Assembly (NCBI RefSeq): GCF_001696685.1
Contig: NZ_MBFG01000001.1
Location: 58,117 to 122,116, forward strand
Direction: 5' to 3'
Length of the DNA: 64,000 nt
Origin: Nosocomiicoccus ampullae
GTDB taxonomy: Bacteria > Bacillota > Bacilli > Staphylococcales > Salinicoccaceae
In this document: one piece after another, positions 53,056-63,758 of the stretch
How the letters are laid out: each line of letters begins with the position of its first letter
Numbering within the stretch: the stretch's first letter is position 1
Translations under genes and position numbers: made by a program
Notes under the pieces: model-generated
Told to the model about the DNA's origin: nothing
Seen by the model: only the letters and a program-made list of their open reading frames with translations
Databases searched by the model: none

Positions 53056-54741
53056 TTATTTATCTTCTAACGTCTCGTCGTTAACTCTCATAATCATTGG
53101 TAAAATCATCGGTTTACGATGTGTTTTTTTGTATAAGTAATTCGATAAGTCTTGAATGATGAGTTGTTTGACGTTAAACCATTCGACGTTGTCTTCTTCT
53201 AATAATTCTTCGATAGATTCTTTTAGACGTTTTTCTGCACTACGTATCAGTCTAAATGATTCTCTCATATACACAAATCCTCGAGAAATAATGTCTGGAC
53301 CTGAAAGTAGTGTCTGTGTTTTAAAGTCGATAGATACGACGACGACTGCTAGACCTTCTTCTGAAAGTTCTTTACGGTCACGTAGTACGATATTTCCGAT
53401 ATCTCCAATTCCGATACCGTCTACAAATACTGTTCCAGCTGGTACTTTTCCTGAAATCTCTGCACCGTTTCTATCGATAGATAAGACGTCACCATTTTCC
53501 ATTAAGAAGATTTTATCTTTATCGACACCTGTGTCGATACCGAGTTCTTTATGGATTTTTTGCATACGGTATTCACCGTGAATAGGCATAAAGTACTCTG
53601 GGCGAATGAGTCTAAGCATTAGTTTTTGTTCTTCTTGTGAGCCGTGTCCAGACGTATGGATGTTTGACAACGGTCCATGAATTACGTCTGCACCTGCTTT
53701 ATAAAGAGCATTAATTGTTTTATTGACACTCATCGTGTTCCCAGGAATAGGTGAGCTACTAAAGACGACTGTATCATCTGGAATGATTGAAATTTGTCTA
53801 TGTGTACCGTTTGCGATACGAGACAATGCTGCCATCGGTTCACCTTGAGATCCTGTACAAAGGATCATAATTTGGTGTTTTTCGTAACGGTTAATTTCTT
53901 TTGCTTCTATGAATGTGTCTACTGGCGCTTTAATATAACCGAGTTCTTGACCGATTTTAATGTTGTTTTCCATACTTCTTCCGAAAACGACAATTTTACG
54001 GTTGAATTTTACAGCAGCATCGATTGCTTGTTGAACTCTATAAATGTTAGATGCAAATGTCGCAAATATAATACGACCGGAGCATTGTCTAAAAATATCT
54101 TCAACGTTTTGACCGACTTCTTTTTCACTCATTGTGAAATTTGGTACAGTCGCGTTCGTTGAGTCTGATAGAAGTAAAAGTACGCCTTCTTCACCTAAAT
54201 TGGCCATTTTTGTAATGTTCGCAGGCTCTCCAACCGGTGTAAAGTCAAACTTAAAGTCACCCGTATGGACGATGTTACCTTCAGGTGTTTTTACAACGAC
54301 ACCGTACGCTTCAGGTATAGAGTGCGTCGTTAAGTAAAATTCTACTGACATATGTTCAAACTTTAACACGTCTGACTCAGTAATTGGATTTAATGATGTA
54401 CAGTGCATTAACTTATGTTCTTCTAATTTGTTTTGAATAAGGCCAAGTGCTAGTGGGCCAGAGTATATAGGCACTGAAATCTCTTTTAATAAAAATGGAA
54501 TTCCACCGATATGGTCTTCGTGACCATGTGTGACGACGAGAGCTTTGATTTTATGTTCGTTTTCTTTTAAATACGTATAATCCGGTATGACGTAGTCAAC
54601 GCCAAGTTCATCGTCACTTGGGAATTTAATCCCCGCGTCAATAATAATAATTTCGTCTTTGTATTCCACACAGTAAGTGTTTTTCCCGATCTCCCCAAGT
54701 CCACCTAGGGCGAACACTTTTACTTTGGATGTTTGAGTCAT
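53056..54741 (-). CDS. rnjA: Ribonuclease J1
   Basis: Metallo-beta-lactamase/beta-CASP ribonuclease, 5'-3' exonuclease and endonuclease of the RNA degradosome. 561 residues (usual about 555-565). Zinc motif HGHEDHIGG (near 72-80), HTGDFKFD, the beta-CASP region ([25 protein letters not shown]) and [16 protein letters not shown] residues, here [16 protein letters not shown] 54741 overlaps the rpoY stop by one base, so rpoY-rnjA form an operon. Confidence 0.97.
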   Translation of the reverse strand: MTQTSKVKVFALGGLGEIGKNTYCVEYKDEIIIIDAGIKFPSDDELGVDYVIPDYTYLKENEHKIKALVVTHGHEDHIGGIPFLLKEISVPIYSGPLALGLIQNKLEEHKLMHCTSLNPITESDVLKFEHMSVEFYLTTHSIPEAYGVVVKTPEGNIVHTGDFKFDFTPVGEPANITKMANLGEEGVLLLLSDSTNATVPNFTMSEKEVGQNVEDIFRQCSGRIIFATFASNIYRVQQAIDAAVKFNRKIVVFGRSMENNIKIGQELGYIKAPVDTFIEAKEINRYEKHQIMILCTGSQGEPMAALSRIANGTHRQISIIPDDTVVFSSSPIPGNTMSVNKTINALYKAGADVIHGPLSNIHTSGHGSQEEQKLMLRLIRPEYFMPIHGEYRMQKIHKELGIDTGVDKDKIFLMENGDVLSIDRNGAEISGKVPAGTVFVDGIGIGDIGNIVLRDRKELSEEGLAVVVVSIDFKTQTLLSGPDIISRGFVYMRESFRLIRSAEKRLKESIEELLEEDNVEWFNVKQLIIQDLSNYLYKKTHRKPMILPMIMRVNDETLEDK

Positions 54742-54956
54742 TATAGTTTCGTAACCTCAAAGTCTTCGTTATGTTCTTTTTCGTATGCTAAATGATCGGG
54801 AGTTAACGCTTCAATGTGCTCTAAAGTGACTTCTTTGTCACCGAAATACTTTCTTACTTGTTCTAAATTTTCTGCTTCAACGTACATTGATTTTGTTTCT
54901 TCACGAATAATACGTTGCGTTTTATGATTTTGATAAAATACTTTAAAAATTTCCAT
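54741..54956 (-). CDS. rpoY: RNA polymerase epsilon subunit RpoY
   Basis: Small RNA polymerase-associated subunit of Firmicutes (DUF1447), 71 residues, the usual size, starting MEIFKVFYQ and containing [18 protein letters not shown] and the YEKEH...F-E-V-T-K-L end. ATG 54956 with AAGGAG upstream is used; the longer open frame runs into the leader terminator. Always next to rnjA in Bacillales. Confidence 0.95.
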   Translation of the reverse strand: MEIFKVFYQNHKTQRIIREETKSMYVEAENLEQVRKYFGDKEVTLEHIEALTPDHLAYEKEHNEDFEVTKL

Positions 54957-54983
54957 TTCAAATAAACTCCTTAAATGTTTTAT

Positions 54984-55020
54984 AAAAAATAAGATGTGCT
55001 CGTTCATGAAAGCACATCTT
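54984..55020 (-). terminator. Intrinsic terminator in the rpoY leader (attenuator candidate)
   Basis: Read on the minus strand: AAGATGTGCT, 10-nt loop, AGCACATCTT, then ATTTTTT, only about 15 nt before the rpoY ribosome binding site. No promoter fits between it and the gene. Confidence 0.85.
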
Positions 55021-55160
55021 CAACCGGATAGATATCCTTTTATACTAAGTTGCCAACTGCCATTTCGGCTTTTAGATGTTATTGAACATGTCAATTTGTG
55101 CTCATTTTCATAAACACAATTCGTACCTTTATACTTAAGTTTATTCTACCTCATAGACGA
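55021..55160 (-). promoter_or_regulatory. Structured leader RNA region upstream of rpoY-rnjA
   Basis: On the minus strand this 140-nt stretch can form several hairpins (AATTGTG...CACAAATT near 55095-55125, GCCGAAATGGC near 55055, GGATATCTATCC near 55030). Its ACATCT (complement of 55074-55079) can pair with AGATGT in the 5' arm of the terminator at 54984-55020, an anti-terminator option. No known RNA family is recognised. Confidence 0.45.
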
Positions 55161-55204
55161 ATGTGTTGCAAAGACTTTATAATAATAATAAAGGGGGTAA
55201 GGCA

Positions 55205-55471
55205 ATGGATGCTTTACAAATTTACGATACGATTCGCCGTGAGATGGCGCGTGAAGATAAACGCGTCGATTTCATAGAGTTTAACGTAAGAAATGACATG
55301 TACATTATGAATTTAATTTATGATTATGTGACTTCAAATACGTACGAACATCACTTTATACCACATGAGGCAGATCCACTTATTTTAAACGAAGAGACGT
55401 ACGAACAACTCATCGATATTTTAAACGATAAAGGAATTCGTTACGTCACTAGAAATGACGATTTTATTTAA
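55205..55471 (+). CDS. Conserved hypothetical small protein (88 residues)
   Basis: Soluble protein of 88 residues with alternating charge and no signal or membrane segment; N-terminal helix ([19 protein letters not shown]), middle [35 protein letters not shown] and a short C-terminal alpha-beta end ([11 protein letters not shown]). I do not recognise a named family. ATG 55205 follows AAAGGGGG. It is convergent with def, and the two stop codons overlap (TTTAATC region at 55468-55471). Confidence 0.75.
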   Translation: MDALQIYDTIRREMAREDKRVDFIEFNVRNDMYIMNLIYDYVTSNTYEHHFIPHEADPLILNEETYEQLIDILNDKGIRYVTRNDDFI

Positions 55472-56022
55472 TCTTCAAATGGTACTGCACCTTCATGCGG
55501 CTCGTTTGGATTTTCTTGATCGATATGGTCATAGAACATCACACCGTTTAAGTGGTCCATCTCGTGTTGAAGGACGATTGCAAGTAATCCTTTTGCTTTA
55601 ATTTCAATTTTATTGCCGTCAATATCTAATGCAGATACTCTAAAACGTTTATAGCGGTGGACGATTCCGTCGATATCTTCATCGACACTTAAACATCCTT
55701 CTCCACCTGGAAGATATGTCTCTTGTACAGAGTGACTCACTAATTTCGGATTAATGAGCATATAATCATACACTGGTTCGTTCATTTCATCTGTAATGTA
55801 AATCGCGATCATACGTTTATCGATATTCACTTGCGGTGCTGCAAGTCCAACACCTGCTCTTAAATTATATTTTTGAGCGGTTTTTTCATCTTGTGACATT
55901 ACTAAATACTCACGCATTTCACGTAATTGACGTTTTGTCTCTTCGTCAATTTCAGTGACTTCTTTTACTTTTGTTCTTAATATTGGATGTCCATCTCTAA
56001 CAATATCATCCATTGTAAGCAT
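55468..56022 (-). CDS. def: Peptide deformylase
   Basis: Removes the formyl group from N-terminal Met of new proteins. 184 residues, the type 2 (Gram-positive) enzyme. All three motifs are intact: GVGLAAPQ (near 58), EGCLSVDE (Cys metal ligand, near 110) and QHEMDHLNG (HExxH, near 153). ATG 56022 follows AGGAGAG. Divergent from the pdh operon, as in Staphylococcus. Confidence 0.97.
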   Translation of the reverse strand: MLTMDDIVRDGHPILRTKVKEVTEIDEETKRQLREMREYLVMSQDEKTAQKYNLRAGVGLAAPQVNIDKRMIAIYITDEMNEPVYDYMLINPKLVSHSVQETYLPGGEGCLSVDEDIDGIVHRYKRFRVSALDIDGNKIEIKAKGLLAIVLQHEMDHLNGVMFYDHIDQENPNEPHEGAVPFED

Positions 56023-56213
56023 AAAATCTCTCCTAAGCTAAAATTCATTTTTTAATTATACATTATATTATAGAAGTATGACAAAAAGAGTTACTGATAC
56101 GTCCAAAATACTATATAATGAAACAGAAGTACCGTTTAAAAGTCGATATCTTTTAAATGCGTGAATACTTTATGTTATTATTACTGTAAGCATTTTTATG
56201 AAAGGTATGGTGA

Positions 56214-57326
<1,113 letters not shown>

Positions 57327-57329
57327 TCA

Positions 57330-58307
57330 ATGGCTGAATTAACGATGATTCAAGCGATTACTGAAGCGATGCGTACAGAACTTAAAAATGACGAAAACGT
57401 ACTCGTGTTTGGAGAGGACGTTGGAGTTAATGGTGGTGTATTCTTAGCGACTCAAGGATTACAAGAAGAGTTTGGAGTCGACCGTGTATTTGACACACCA
57501 CTTGCAGAGAGTGCAATCGCATCACTCGGTTTAGGTTTAACATTAGAAGGATATCGTCCGGTTGTTGAAATCCAGTTCTTCGGATTCTTATTTGAAGCGA
57601 TGGATGGAATTGCTGGACAAATTGCACGTCATAGATACCGTTCAGGCGGTTCTAAAAAGACTCCTATCGTAGTTCGTGCACCATTTGGTGGTGGAGTAAA
57701 CACACCAGAATTACACGCAGACTCACTTGAAGGTCTCATGGCACAAACGCCTGGTTTACGTGTAGTAATTCCATCAACACCAAGCGATGCAAAAGGACTA
57801 CTCATCTCAGCAATTCGCTCAGATGACCCTGTAATTTTCTTAGAGCATATGAAGTTATACCGTTCATTCCGTGAAGAAGTACCTGAAGAGGCTTACGAAG
57901 TGGAAATTGGTAAAGCAGCGGTTCGTCGTGAAGGTGACGATGTGACATTAATCGCTTATGGTGCGATGGTTCACGAAGCACTTCATGCTGCTGAAGAGTT
58001 AGAAAAAGAAAATATTTCTGCAGAAGTGATCGACTTAAGAACAGTATCTCCAGTCGACTACGAAACACTTGTTAAATCTGTAGAGAAAACAAATCGTGCA
58101 GTCGTGATTCAAGAAGCTCAGCACCAAGCAGGTGTTGGTGGACAAGTCACAGCTGAGTTACAAGAACGTACAATTCTTTCGTTAGAAGCACCTATTTTAC
58201 GTGTAAGCGCGCCAGACACAGTGTATCCATTCACTGCAGCTGAAAAAGTATGGCTGCCTGGAAAAGATGAAATTATCGAAAAAGCGAAAGAAGTTATCAA
58301 TTTCTAA
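57330..58307 (+). CDS. pdhB: Pyruvate dehydrogenase E1 component, beta subunit
   Basis: 325 residues, transketolase-like beta subunit. [12 protein letters not shown] (Glu that activates ThDP, near 29) and [17 protein letters not shown] are visible, with the C-terminal transketolase domain from about residue 200. Starts 3 bp after pdhA behind AAGGAG. Confidence 0.96.
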   Translation: MAELTMIQAITEAMRTELKNDENVLVFGEDVGVNGGVFLATQGLQEEFGVDRVFDTPLAESAIASLGLGLTLEGYRPVVEIQFFGFLFEAMDGIAGQIARHRYRSGGSKKTPIVVRAPFGGGVNTPELHADSLEGLMAQTPGLRVVIPSTPSDAKGLLISAIRSDDPVIFLEHMKLYRSFREEVPEEAYEVEIGKAAVRREGDDVTLIAYGAMVHEALHAAEELEKENISAEVIDLRTVSPVDYETLVKSVEKTNRAVVIQEAQHQAGVGGQVTAELQERTILSLEAPILRVSAPDTVYPFTAAEKVWLPGKDEIIEKAKEVINF

Positions 58308-58325
58308 AACTTAGGGGGGAAATTC

Positions 58326-59609
58326 ATGGCTTATGAAGTGAAACTTCATGATATCGGTGAAGGAATTCATGAAGGTGAAATTGCGAAGTGGTTCATCAAT
58401 GAAGGTGACCAAATTGAAGAGGATGATACACTCGTAGAGATCGCAAACGACAAAGCAGTCGTAGAAATGCCATCTCCAGTATCAGGTACAATTCAAAAGA
58501 TTCACGTCGCAGAAGGAGAAGTGACGACAGTCGGGACAGTACTTGTAACGATTGATGACGGTAGTGAAGATACGCCGTCAGAAGACACATCTTCTGACTC
58601 AGAAAAAGAAGAAGATAAAAAAGAAGAGCCTGTAAAAGAAGAAAAAGAAGAGAAAACTGAAGAAAAATCAGAATCTAAAGAGGAAGGTTCTACAGATAAA
58701 CGATTCGTAAAAGCGATGCCTTCAGTTCGTAAATTTGCTCGTGAAAACGACGTAGATATTACGAAAGTAACAGGTACAGGAAAACACGACCGCATTACTA
58801 AAGCGGACGTTGAAGCATTTATGAATGGTGGCGCTGAAGAAGCAGCAGATACTGCAGAAACTAAATCTGAAGAAACATCTAAACAAAGTGTAACGACGGT
58901 AACTAAAGACCGTGAAACACGCGAGAAGATGACGTCGATTCGCCGTACGATCGCTAAAGCGATGGTGAGTAGTAAACAGACGTCTCCACACGTTACAAAC
59001 ATCGACGAAGTAATCGTAGACAACCTTTACGAACACCGTCAGAAGTTTAAAGGATATGCTGAAGAACAAGGTACGAAATTAACGTACTTACCATATGTCG
59101 TTAAAGCACTCGTATCTGCGCTGAAGAAATATCCTGAGTTAAACACATCAGTAGATAGTGAAACCGATGAAATTATCCATAAACACTACTACGATATCGG
59201 TATTGCTGCAGACACTGACCGTGGGTTAGTCGTTCCAGTAATTAGAGATGCAAATGCAAAATCTATTTTTGAAATTTCAGATGATATTATGGAACTTGCA
59301 ACAAAAGCGAGAGATGGTAAACTGACAATGGAAGAAATGCAAGGCGGAAGCATGTCGATTTCTAACCTCGGATCTGAAGGAGGTAAATGGTTTACTCCAG
59401 TAATTAACCAACCTGAAGTTGCGATCTTAGGAATTGGACGTATTGAAGAACAACCTGTCGTTGTAGATGGTGAAGTTGTTCCTGCACGCGTACTTGCGAT
59501 TTCTATTAGTTACGACCATAGAGTAATCGATGGTGCAGTAGCGCAAAGAGCTTTAAATCACATTAAGAAATTACTAAATAATCCTGATTTACTATTAATG
59601 GAGGGGTAA
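58326..59609 (+). CDS. pdhC: Pyruvate dehydrogenase E2, dihydrolipoyl acetyltransferase
   Basis: 427 residues: one lipoyl domain with the lipoylated Lys43 (NDKAVVEM), a Glu/Lys/Ser-rich linker (about 80-125), a peripheral-subunit-binding domain (about 127-166; [14 protein letters not shown]...), another linker, and the catalytic domain from about 195 with H398-R-V-I-D402-G. A single lipoyl domain is normal for Gram-positive PdhC. AGGGGGGA precedes ATG 58326. Confidence 0.96.
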   Translation: MAYEVKLHDIGEGIHEGEIAKWFINEGDQIEEDDTLVEIANDKAVVEMPSPVSGTIQKIHVAEGEVTTVGTVLVTIDDGSEDTPSEDTSSDSEKEEDKKEEPVKEEKEEKTEEKSESKEEGSTDKRFVKAMPSVRKFARENDVDITKVTGTGKHDRITKADVEAFMNGGAEEAADTAETKSEETSKQSVTTVTKDRETREKMTSIRRTIAKAMVSSKQTSPHVTNIDEVIVDNLYEHRQKFKGYAEEQGTKLTYLPYVVKALVSALKKYPELNTSVDSETDEIIHKHYYDIGIAADTDRGLVVPVIRDANAKSIFEISDDIMELATKARDGKLTMEEMQGGSMSISNLGSEGGKWFTPVINQPEVAILGIGRIEEQPVVVDGEVVPARVLAISISYDHRVIDGAVAQRALNHIKKLLNNPDLLLMEG

Positions 59610-59613
59610 AATA

Positions 59614-61023
59614 ATGGTTGTAGGAGATTTTGCAATCGAAGTAGATACAGTCGTCATTGGTGCTGGTCCAGGAGGATACGTAGCAGCAATTCGTGCGGCT
59701 CAGTTAGGACAAAAAGTTGTACTCGTTGAGAAAGACACAGTAGGAGGCGTATGCTTAAACGTTGGTTGTATTCCATCTAAAGCATTAATCGCTTCATCAC
59801 ACAGATATCAAGATGCTAAAAACTCTGAAGATATGGGTGTTAAAGTTAAAGACGTAAAATTAGATTTCTCTAAAGTACAAGAGTTTAAAGGTAAAGTCGT
59901 CGACCAACTTGTTGGAGGAGTAGAATCACTACTTAAAGGTAACAAAGTTGAAGTTGTTAAAGGTGAAGCTTACTTCTCTGGTAAAAACAGCATTAAAGTT
60001 GCGACTGAAAACCAATCACAAACGTATGAGTTTAAACATGCGATTGTAGCGACAGGTTCTCGTCCGATTGAAATCCCAGGATTTGCATTTGGTGATCGTG
60101 TACTCGATTCAACAGGTGCACTTAACTTAGAAAAATTACCTAAAAAACTTGTTGTTATCGGTGGAGGATATATCGGTACTGAACTTGGTACTGCATATGC
60201 AAACTTAGGTACTGAGGTAACAATTTTAGAAGGTATGAAAGATATCTTAGGTGGTTTCGAAAGAAACATGACATCACTTGTTAAACGTAACCTTAAGAAA
60301 AAAGACGTTAAAGTTGTGACTGAGGCGATGGCAAAATCTGCTGAAGAAACAAAAGATGGCGTTAAAGTTACGTATGAAGATAAAAAAGGTAACACTGAGA
60401 CAATCGAAGCAGACTACGTATTAGTTACTGTAGGTCGTCGTCCAAATACAGACGAACTTGGTTTAGAAGATATCGGTGTTAAATTAACAGACAGAGGACT
60501 AGTTGAAGTAGATAAACAAGGTCGTTCATCTGTTGATTCAATCTTTGCAATTGGTGATATCGTACCTGGGTTACCACTTGCACATAAAGCAAGCTACGAA
60601 GCTAAAGTTGCTGCTGAAGCAATCGCTGGTGAAAAATCTGAAGTAGATTACATCGGTATGCCTGCAGTGTGCTTCACAGAGCCTGAACTTGCATCAGTTG
60701 GTATTAACGAAACTGAAGCAAAAGAAGAAGGACTCGACATCGTTACAGGCCGTTTCCCATTTGCAGCAAATGGTCGTGCAATCGGTTTAAACAAAACAGA
60801 TGGTTTCGTAAAACTCGTTGCGCGTAAAGAAGACGGATTAGTAATCGGTGCTCAAGTAGCTGGTGACGGCGCGTCAGACATCATTTCTGAACTTGCATTA
60901 GCAGTTGAAACAGGAATGACATTAGAAGACGTTGCATTAACAATTCACCCGCACCCAACATTAGGTGAAATGCCTATGGAAGCGGCTGAAGCAGCTCTTG
61001 GACGTCCAATCCACTCATTATAA
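59614..61023 (+). CDS. pdhD: Dihydrolipoamide dehydrogenase (E3)
   Basis: FAD disulfide oxidoreductase, 469 residues. FAD fold [10 protein letters not shown] (near 17), redox disulfide C47-x4-C52 ([14 protein letters not shown]), NAD fold [12 protein letters not shown] (near 183), and the catalytic C-terminal [15 protein letters not shown] precedes ATG 59614. Ends with a strong terminator. Confidence 0.97.
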   Translation: MVVGDFAIEVDTVVIGAGPGGYVAAIRAAQLGQKVVLVEKDTVGGVCLNVGCIPSKALIASSHRYQDAKNSEDMGVKVKDVKLDFSKVQEFKGKVVDQLVGGVESLLKGNKVEVVKGEAYFSGKNSIKVATENQSQTYEFKHAIVATGSRPIEIPGFAFGDRVLDSTGALNLEKLPKKLVVIGGGYIGTELGTAYANLGTEVTILEGMKDILGGFERNMTSLVKRNLKKKDVKVVTEAMAKSAEETKDGVKVTYEDKKGNTETIEADYVLVTVGRRPNTDELGLEDIGVKLTDRGLVEVDKQGRSSVDSIFAIGDIVPGLPLAHKASYEAKVAAEAIAGEKSEVDYIGMPAVCFTEPELASVGINETEAKEEGLDIVTGRFPFAANGRAIGLNKTDGFVKLVARKEDGLVIGAQVAGDGASDIISELALAVETGMTLEDVALTIHPHPTLGEMPMEAAEAALGRPIHSL

Positions 61024-61028
61024 TTAAC

Positions 61029-61054
61029 AAAAGCGCTCAGATGAGCGCTTTTTT
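61029..61054 (+). terminator. pdhABCD terminator
   Basis: Perfect stem AAAAGCGCTCA / TGAGCGCTTTT with a 2-nt loop and T-run. Confidence 0.93.
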
Positions 61055-61072
61055 CTTTGGAGGTTTTTACAG

Positions 61073-61342
61073 ATGGAATATAGTTACCCACTTGATTTAG
61101 ACTGGTCAACAGAAGAAATGATTGCAGTAACTCATTTTTATCAGACGATAGAAAAGGGGTATGAATCAGGTGTGACTCATAATGAGTTACAGACTGCCTA
61201 TCAATCTTTTAAAGAAATTGTACCGAGTAAAGCAGAAGAAAAAACATTATTTAACGCGTTTGAGAAAGCATCAGGTTATCACCCTTGGGGACTTATTAAA
61301 GAGTTAAAAGATACGAATTCAAATGATATTATAAAAAAATAA
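61073..61342 (+). CDS. UPF0223 family protein (YktA-like)
   Basis: 89 residues matching UPF0223: MEYSYPLDLDWSTEEMIAV at the start and the conserved SGYHPWGLIKELK near the end. A small helical protein of unknown function that follows pdhD in Staphylococcus and Bacillus relatives. ATG 61073 follows TTGGAGG. Confidence 0.9.
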   Translation: MEYSYPLDLDWSTEEMIAVTHFYQTIEKGYESGVTHNELQTAYQSFKEIVPSKAEEKTLFNAFEKASGYHPWGLIKELKDTNSNDIIKK

Positions 61343-61422
61343 ATTGATTTAAATAATATGTCTAAAAAAATATTAAATAGGGTATAATCAAGAAACAACA
61401 GAAACATATTGGAGTGAAGATT

Positions 61423-62124
61423 ATGGCAAAACGAGATTACACCGTGAGAGTTGAACCGATTTCACGCGTGCCTGAAAAAATTATCGGTTGGATTGGTTGG
61501 ATTGCGCTACTCGCAGTCGTTTTATTAATTGCCTACGTATCGTATGCGATTGGAAACGATCCACAATTTATGAATATTATTGAAGAAGAAGCGAGACGAG
61601 CAGCAGTAGAAGAGGGAGTTAACCCTCAAGAAGTAACAGATCTTCTCGTAGGAATGCTTAGTAAATTATGGCTTCTTAGCTTAATTGGAGTAATTCCGTT
61701 AATTATTTCATTTATCGGTTTAGTGAAAATGAAAAAGAGAATCTTAGCAGGTTCATTACTCTTAATTACAGCAATCATTATTGCACCATTTGTCGTAACA
61801 TTATTCTCATCATTAATGTTCGTCATTGCAGCTGTATTATTATTTGTACGTAAAGATAAAGAAACGATTATCAATGATTATAATGATCGTCAAGTATCAC
61901 CGACTTATGAAGACGATACACGTGTCGCTAAAAGACCGGAAACACGTCCGGTACCAGTAGTTACTGAAGACGAAGATTTAGAGAAAACACGTATGTTTAC
62001 AGCAGTAGACGAAGAGGATTATAAAGACTTTGGCTACGATGAAGATTTATCGTCACTGGATGATTTAGACAACGATGCAAAACGTACGAGAAGAGAAAAC
62101 CTCGATAAGAGAAATGAAGAGTAA
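61423..62124 (+). CDS. DUF4064-like membrane protein with acidic C-terminal tail
   Basis: 233 residues. Basic N-terminus, three to four hydrophobic helices (about 20-45, 85-108, 112-150) of DUF4064 type (GWIGW..., a GVIPLIISFIGLVKMKKR segment and LLFVRKDK), then an about 85-residue cytosolic, highly acidic and Thr/Arg-containing tail with KTRMFTAVDEEDYKDF. The tail could be a phosphorylation target; that is only a guess. ATG 61423 follows TTGGAGTG. Confidence 0.8.
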   Translation: MAKRDYTVRVEPISRVPEKIIGWIGWIALLAVVLLIAYVSYAIGNDPQFMNIIEEEARRAAVEEGVNPQEVTDLLVGMLSKLWLLSLIGVIPLIISFIGLVKMKKRILAGSLLLITAIIIAPFVVTLFSSLMFVIAAVLLFVRKDKETIINDYNDRQVSPTYEDDTRVAKRPETRPVPVVTEDEDLEKTRMFTAVDEEDYKDFGYDEDLSSLDDLDNDAKRTRRENLDKRNEE

Positions 62125-62129
62125 TCTAT

Positions 62130-62156
62130 AAGCAACTACTTTTGTAGTTGCTTTTT
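62130..62156 (+). terminator. Terminator of the DUF4064-like gene
   Basis: Perfect 10-bp stem AAGCAACTAC / GTAGTTGCTT with TTTT loop and T-run. Confidence 0.92.
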
Positions 62157-62163
62157 AATTTTA

Positions 62164-62189
62164 AAAAAGAGCCGGTTAGACCGACTCTT
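62164..62189 (-). terminator. Terminator overlapping the DUF1054 stop
   Basis: On the minus strand AAGAGTCGGTCTAACCGGCTCTT followed by a T-run; the 5' arm lies within the last codons of the gene. Confidence 0.75.
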
Positions 62190-62799
62190 CTTCCACATAA
62201 AATGTATGCAGTGTATTGAACACGTTTTTTAGTTCTTCTAAGAACGTTTCGTCTGATGTTAATACTGGATCATTTTTATCGTAAAACTTACCGATCATTA
62301 ACTCTCCAGATTTTACCGTTTTTAAACGTTCGATTGCTTTTTTAACGTCGTCTTCTTTTAAATCTTTTATAAACATCTTTTCAGGTTTCATATGATTTTT
62401 TGTAATAAAATATCCGTCACCTAAATTTAAAATATCATCGACTTGATTTATTAAACGGTCGGCCATATATTCTTTTGACGGTGCTTCATAAATAATACCG
62501 TACTGACAAAACGCATGGTCTTTAAATAGTCCAATTTGAAAGTGCGGTAACATTTTATATCCACGTTTATTCGTACTAAACGCAACCCAAGAATCAATCG
62601 GTGGGTTCACTTTACGGCGTGCATGTTGTGCGACGTGTGTAAAATGTGTGTCATCCGTCATTTCTGTTAAGTAATCACTAAAATATTCACCTAAATTTTC
62701 AAGCTTAACTCGTGCGTGCTTTTTTAGTTCAGACATTGTTTTTTCGAGTGTATCATGTGTAAATACATCGAAATCTTCTTCAGTAAATGTGTAGTTCAT
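62176..62799 (-). CDS. DUF1054 (UPF0637) family protein
   Basis: 207 residues of the UPF0637/DUF1054 family: N-terminal YTFTEEDFDVF, middle HARVKLENLGEYFSDYL and VNPPIDSWVAFSTNKRGYKMLPHFQIGLF, a signature shared across Bacillales. Structures of the family are known but the function is not. ATG 62799 follows AGGAAGAG; the upstream extension in frame overlaps the suhB start and is not used. Divergent from suhB. Confidence 0.9.
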   Translation of the reverse strand: MNYTFTEEDFDVFTHDTLEKTMSELKKHARVKLENLGEYFSDYLTEMTDDTHFTHVAQHARRKVNPPIDSWVAFSTNKRGYKMLPHFQIGLFKDHAFCQYGIIYEAPSKEYMADRLINQVDDILNLGDGYFITKNHMKPEKMFIKDLKEDDVKKAIERLKTVKSGELMIGKFYDKNDPVLTSDETFLEELKNVFNTLHTFYVEEESV

Positions 62800-62876
62800 C
62801 GTCTCTTCCTCCAACAATTCGTTAGCTTTATGATAAAATAATAATGAGTAATCATCAAATAATTGAGGTGAAGTAA

Positions 62877-63686
62877 ATGGATGTATATGAATTTGCAAAA
62901 TCATTAATACGAGACGCTGGAGATTTTATTGAAACGAGACGACTTGAAGGCTTTGAAGTAATGAGAAAGACTGGACCACATGATTTAGTCACACCAGTAG
63001 ATAAAGAAACTGAAGAATTTATTTATAAGCGTATTAAAGCACAGTTCCCTGAACACAATATCGTTGGTGAAGAGACATATGGTAAAGACGTTAAAACGTT
63101 AAAAGGGTTTACGTGGATTGTCGACCCGATTGACGGTACAGTAAACTTCATTAACCAAAACGATAACTTTGCGATTTCTGTCGGTATATATAAAGACGAA
63201 GAACCGTATTGTGGACTTGTGTATGACGTAGCGAATAAAGTACTCTATCACTCAAAAGTTGGTGAAGGCGCTTATAGAAATAGCGAGAAAATTAAAGAAG
63301 TTGACTATCAGCCATTAGACAATACAATCGTCGGCGTGAGTCATAAATGGTTATTAAAAGACGACGTGAGACATTTCTTTATCGAACTAGTCGATAAAGC
63401 ACGATCTGTACGAAATAGAGGAAGCGCAGCACTCGACTTTACGTCAGTCGCTGATGGGAAATTTGGAGCTGTCGTATTTTACGAACTCTTCCCATGGGAT
63501 TATGCCGGGGGTAGAATTTTAACAAATGAACTCGGACTAAAATGTGTGACGTTAACAGGTGAAGACGTTCCAGAACTTGAAGCATCGAGTGTCGTATGTG
63601 GGCATGAGAAATTAGTCGATGAAATACTCGAGATATTTGATCACGAATCATTTAAAGAAGTACACGACAAATTCTTTATTAAATAA
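62877..63686 (+). CDS. suhB: Inositol-1-monophosphatase family protein (SuhB-like)
   Basis: Mg2+-dependent, Li+-sensitive-type phosphatase, 269 residues. Metal and active-site motifs: GEETYG (near 65), WIVDPIDGTVNFI (near 81-93, DPxDGTxNF) and WDYAGGRIL (near 207). It may act on inositol phosphate, fructose-1,6-bisphosphate, NADP or PAP; sequence alone does not decide. ATG 62877 follows TGAGGTGAAG. Its terminator appears to be interrupted by the IS element downstream. Confidence 0.9.
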   Translation: MDVYEFAKSLIRDAGDFIETRRLEGFEVMRKTGPHDLVTPVDKETEEFIYKRIKAQFPEHNIVGEETYGKDVKTLKGFTWIVDPIDGTVNFINQNDNFAISVGIYKDEEPYCGLVYDVANKVLYHSKVGEGAYRNSEKIKEVDYQPLDNTIVGVSHKWLLKDDVRHFFIELVDKARSVRNRGSAALDFTSVADGKFGAVVFYELFPWDYAGGRILTNELGLKCVTLTGEDVPELEASSVVCGHEKLVDEILEIFDHESFKEVHDKFFIK

Positions 63687-63689
63687 AAA

Positions 63690-63704
63690 ATTCCCCGCTC
63701 GTAT
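63690..63704 (+). terminator. Left half of a split suhB terminator
   Basis: AAATTCCCCGCTCGT follows the suhB stop: a GC-rich arm preceded by A residues, as in the other terminators here, but its partner arm is missing because the IS begins at about 63705. The right half should lie beyond the IS, outside the window. Confidence 0.5.
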
Positions 63705-63712
63705 TGAGGTGC

Positions 63713-63750
63713 ACCCCTAAAGTTGGACACTAAAATCCAACTTTAGGGGT
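63713..63750. repeat. Perfect inverted repeat at the IS left end
   Basis: Arms ACCCCTAAAGTTGGA and TCCAACTTTAGGGGT with an 8-nt loop. It contains part of the terminal repeat and could act as an anti-read-through hairpin. Confidence 0.85.
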
Positions 63751-63758
63751 GTTTTTGT

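Noticed and set aside
58502-59023. 173-codon antisense frame in pdhC
   Set aside because: Ser/Val-rich translation of the Glu/Lys linker-coding strand; an artefact of the acidic linker.
58326-59609. PdhC with a single lipoyl domain as an oddity
   Set aside because: One lipoyl domain is usual for Gram-positive pyruvate dehydrogenase E2.
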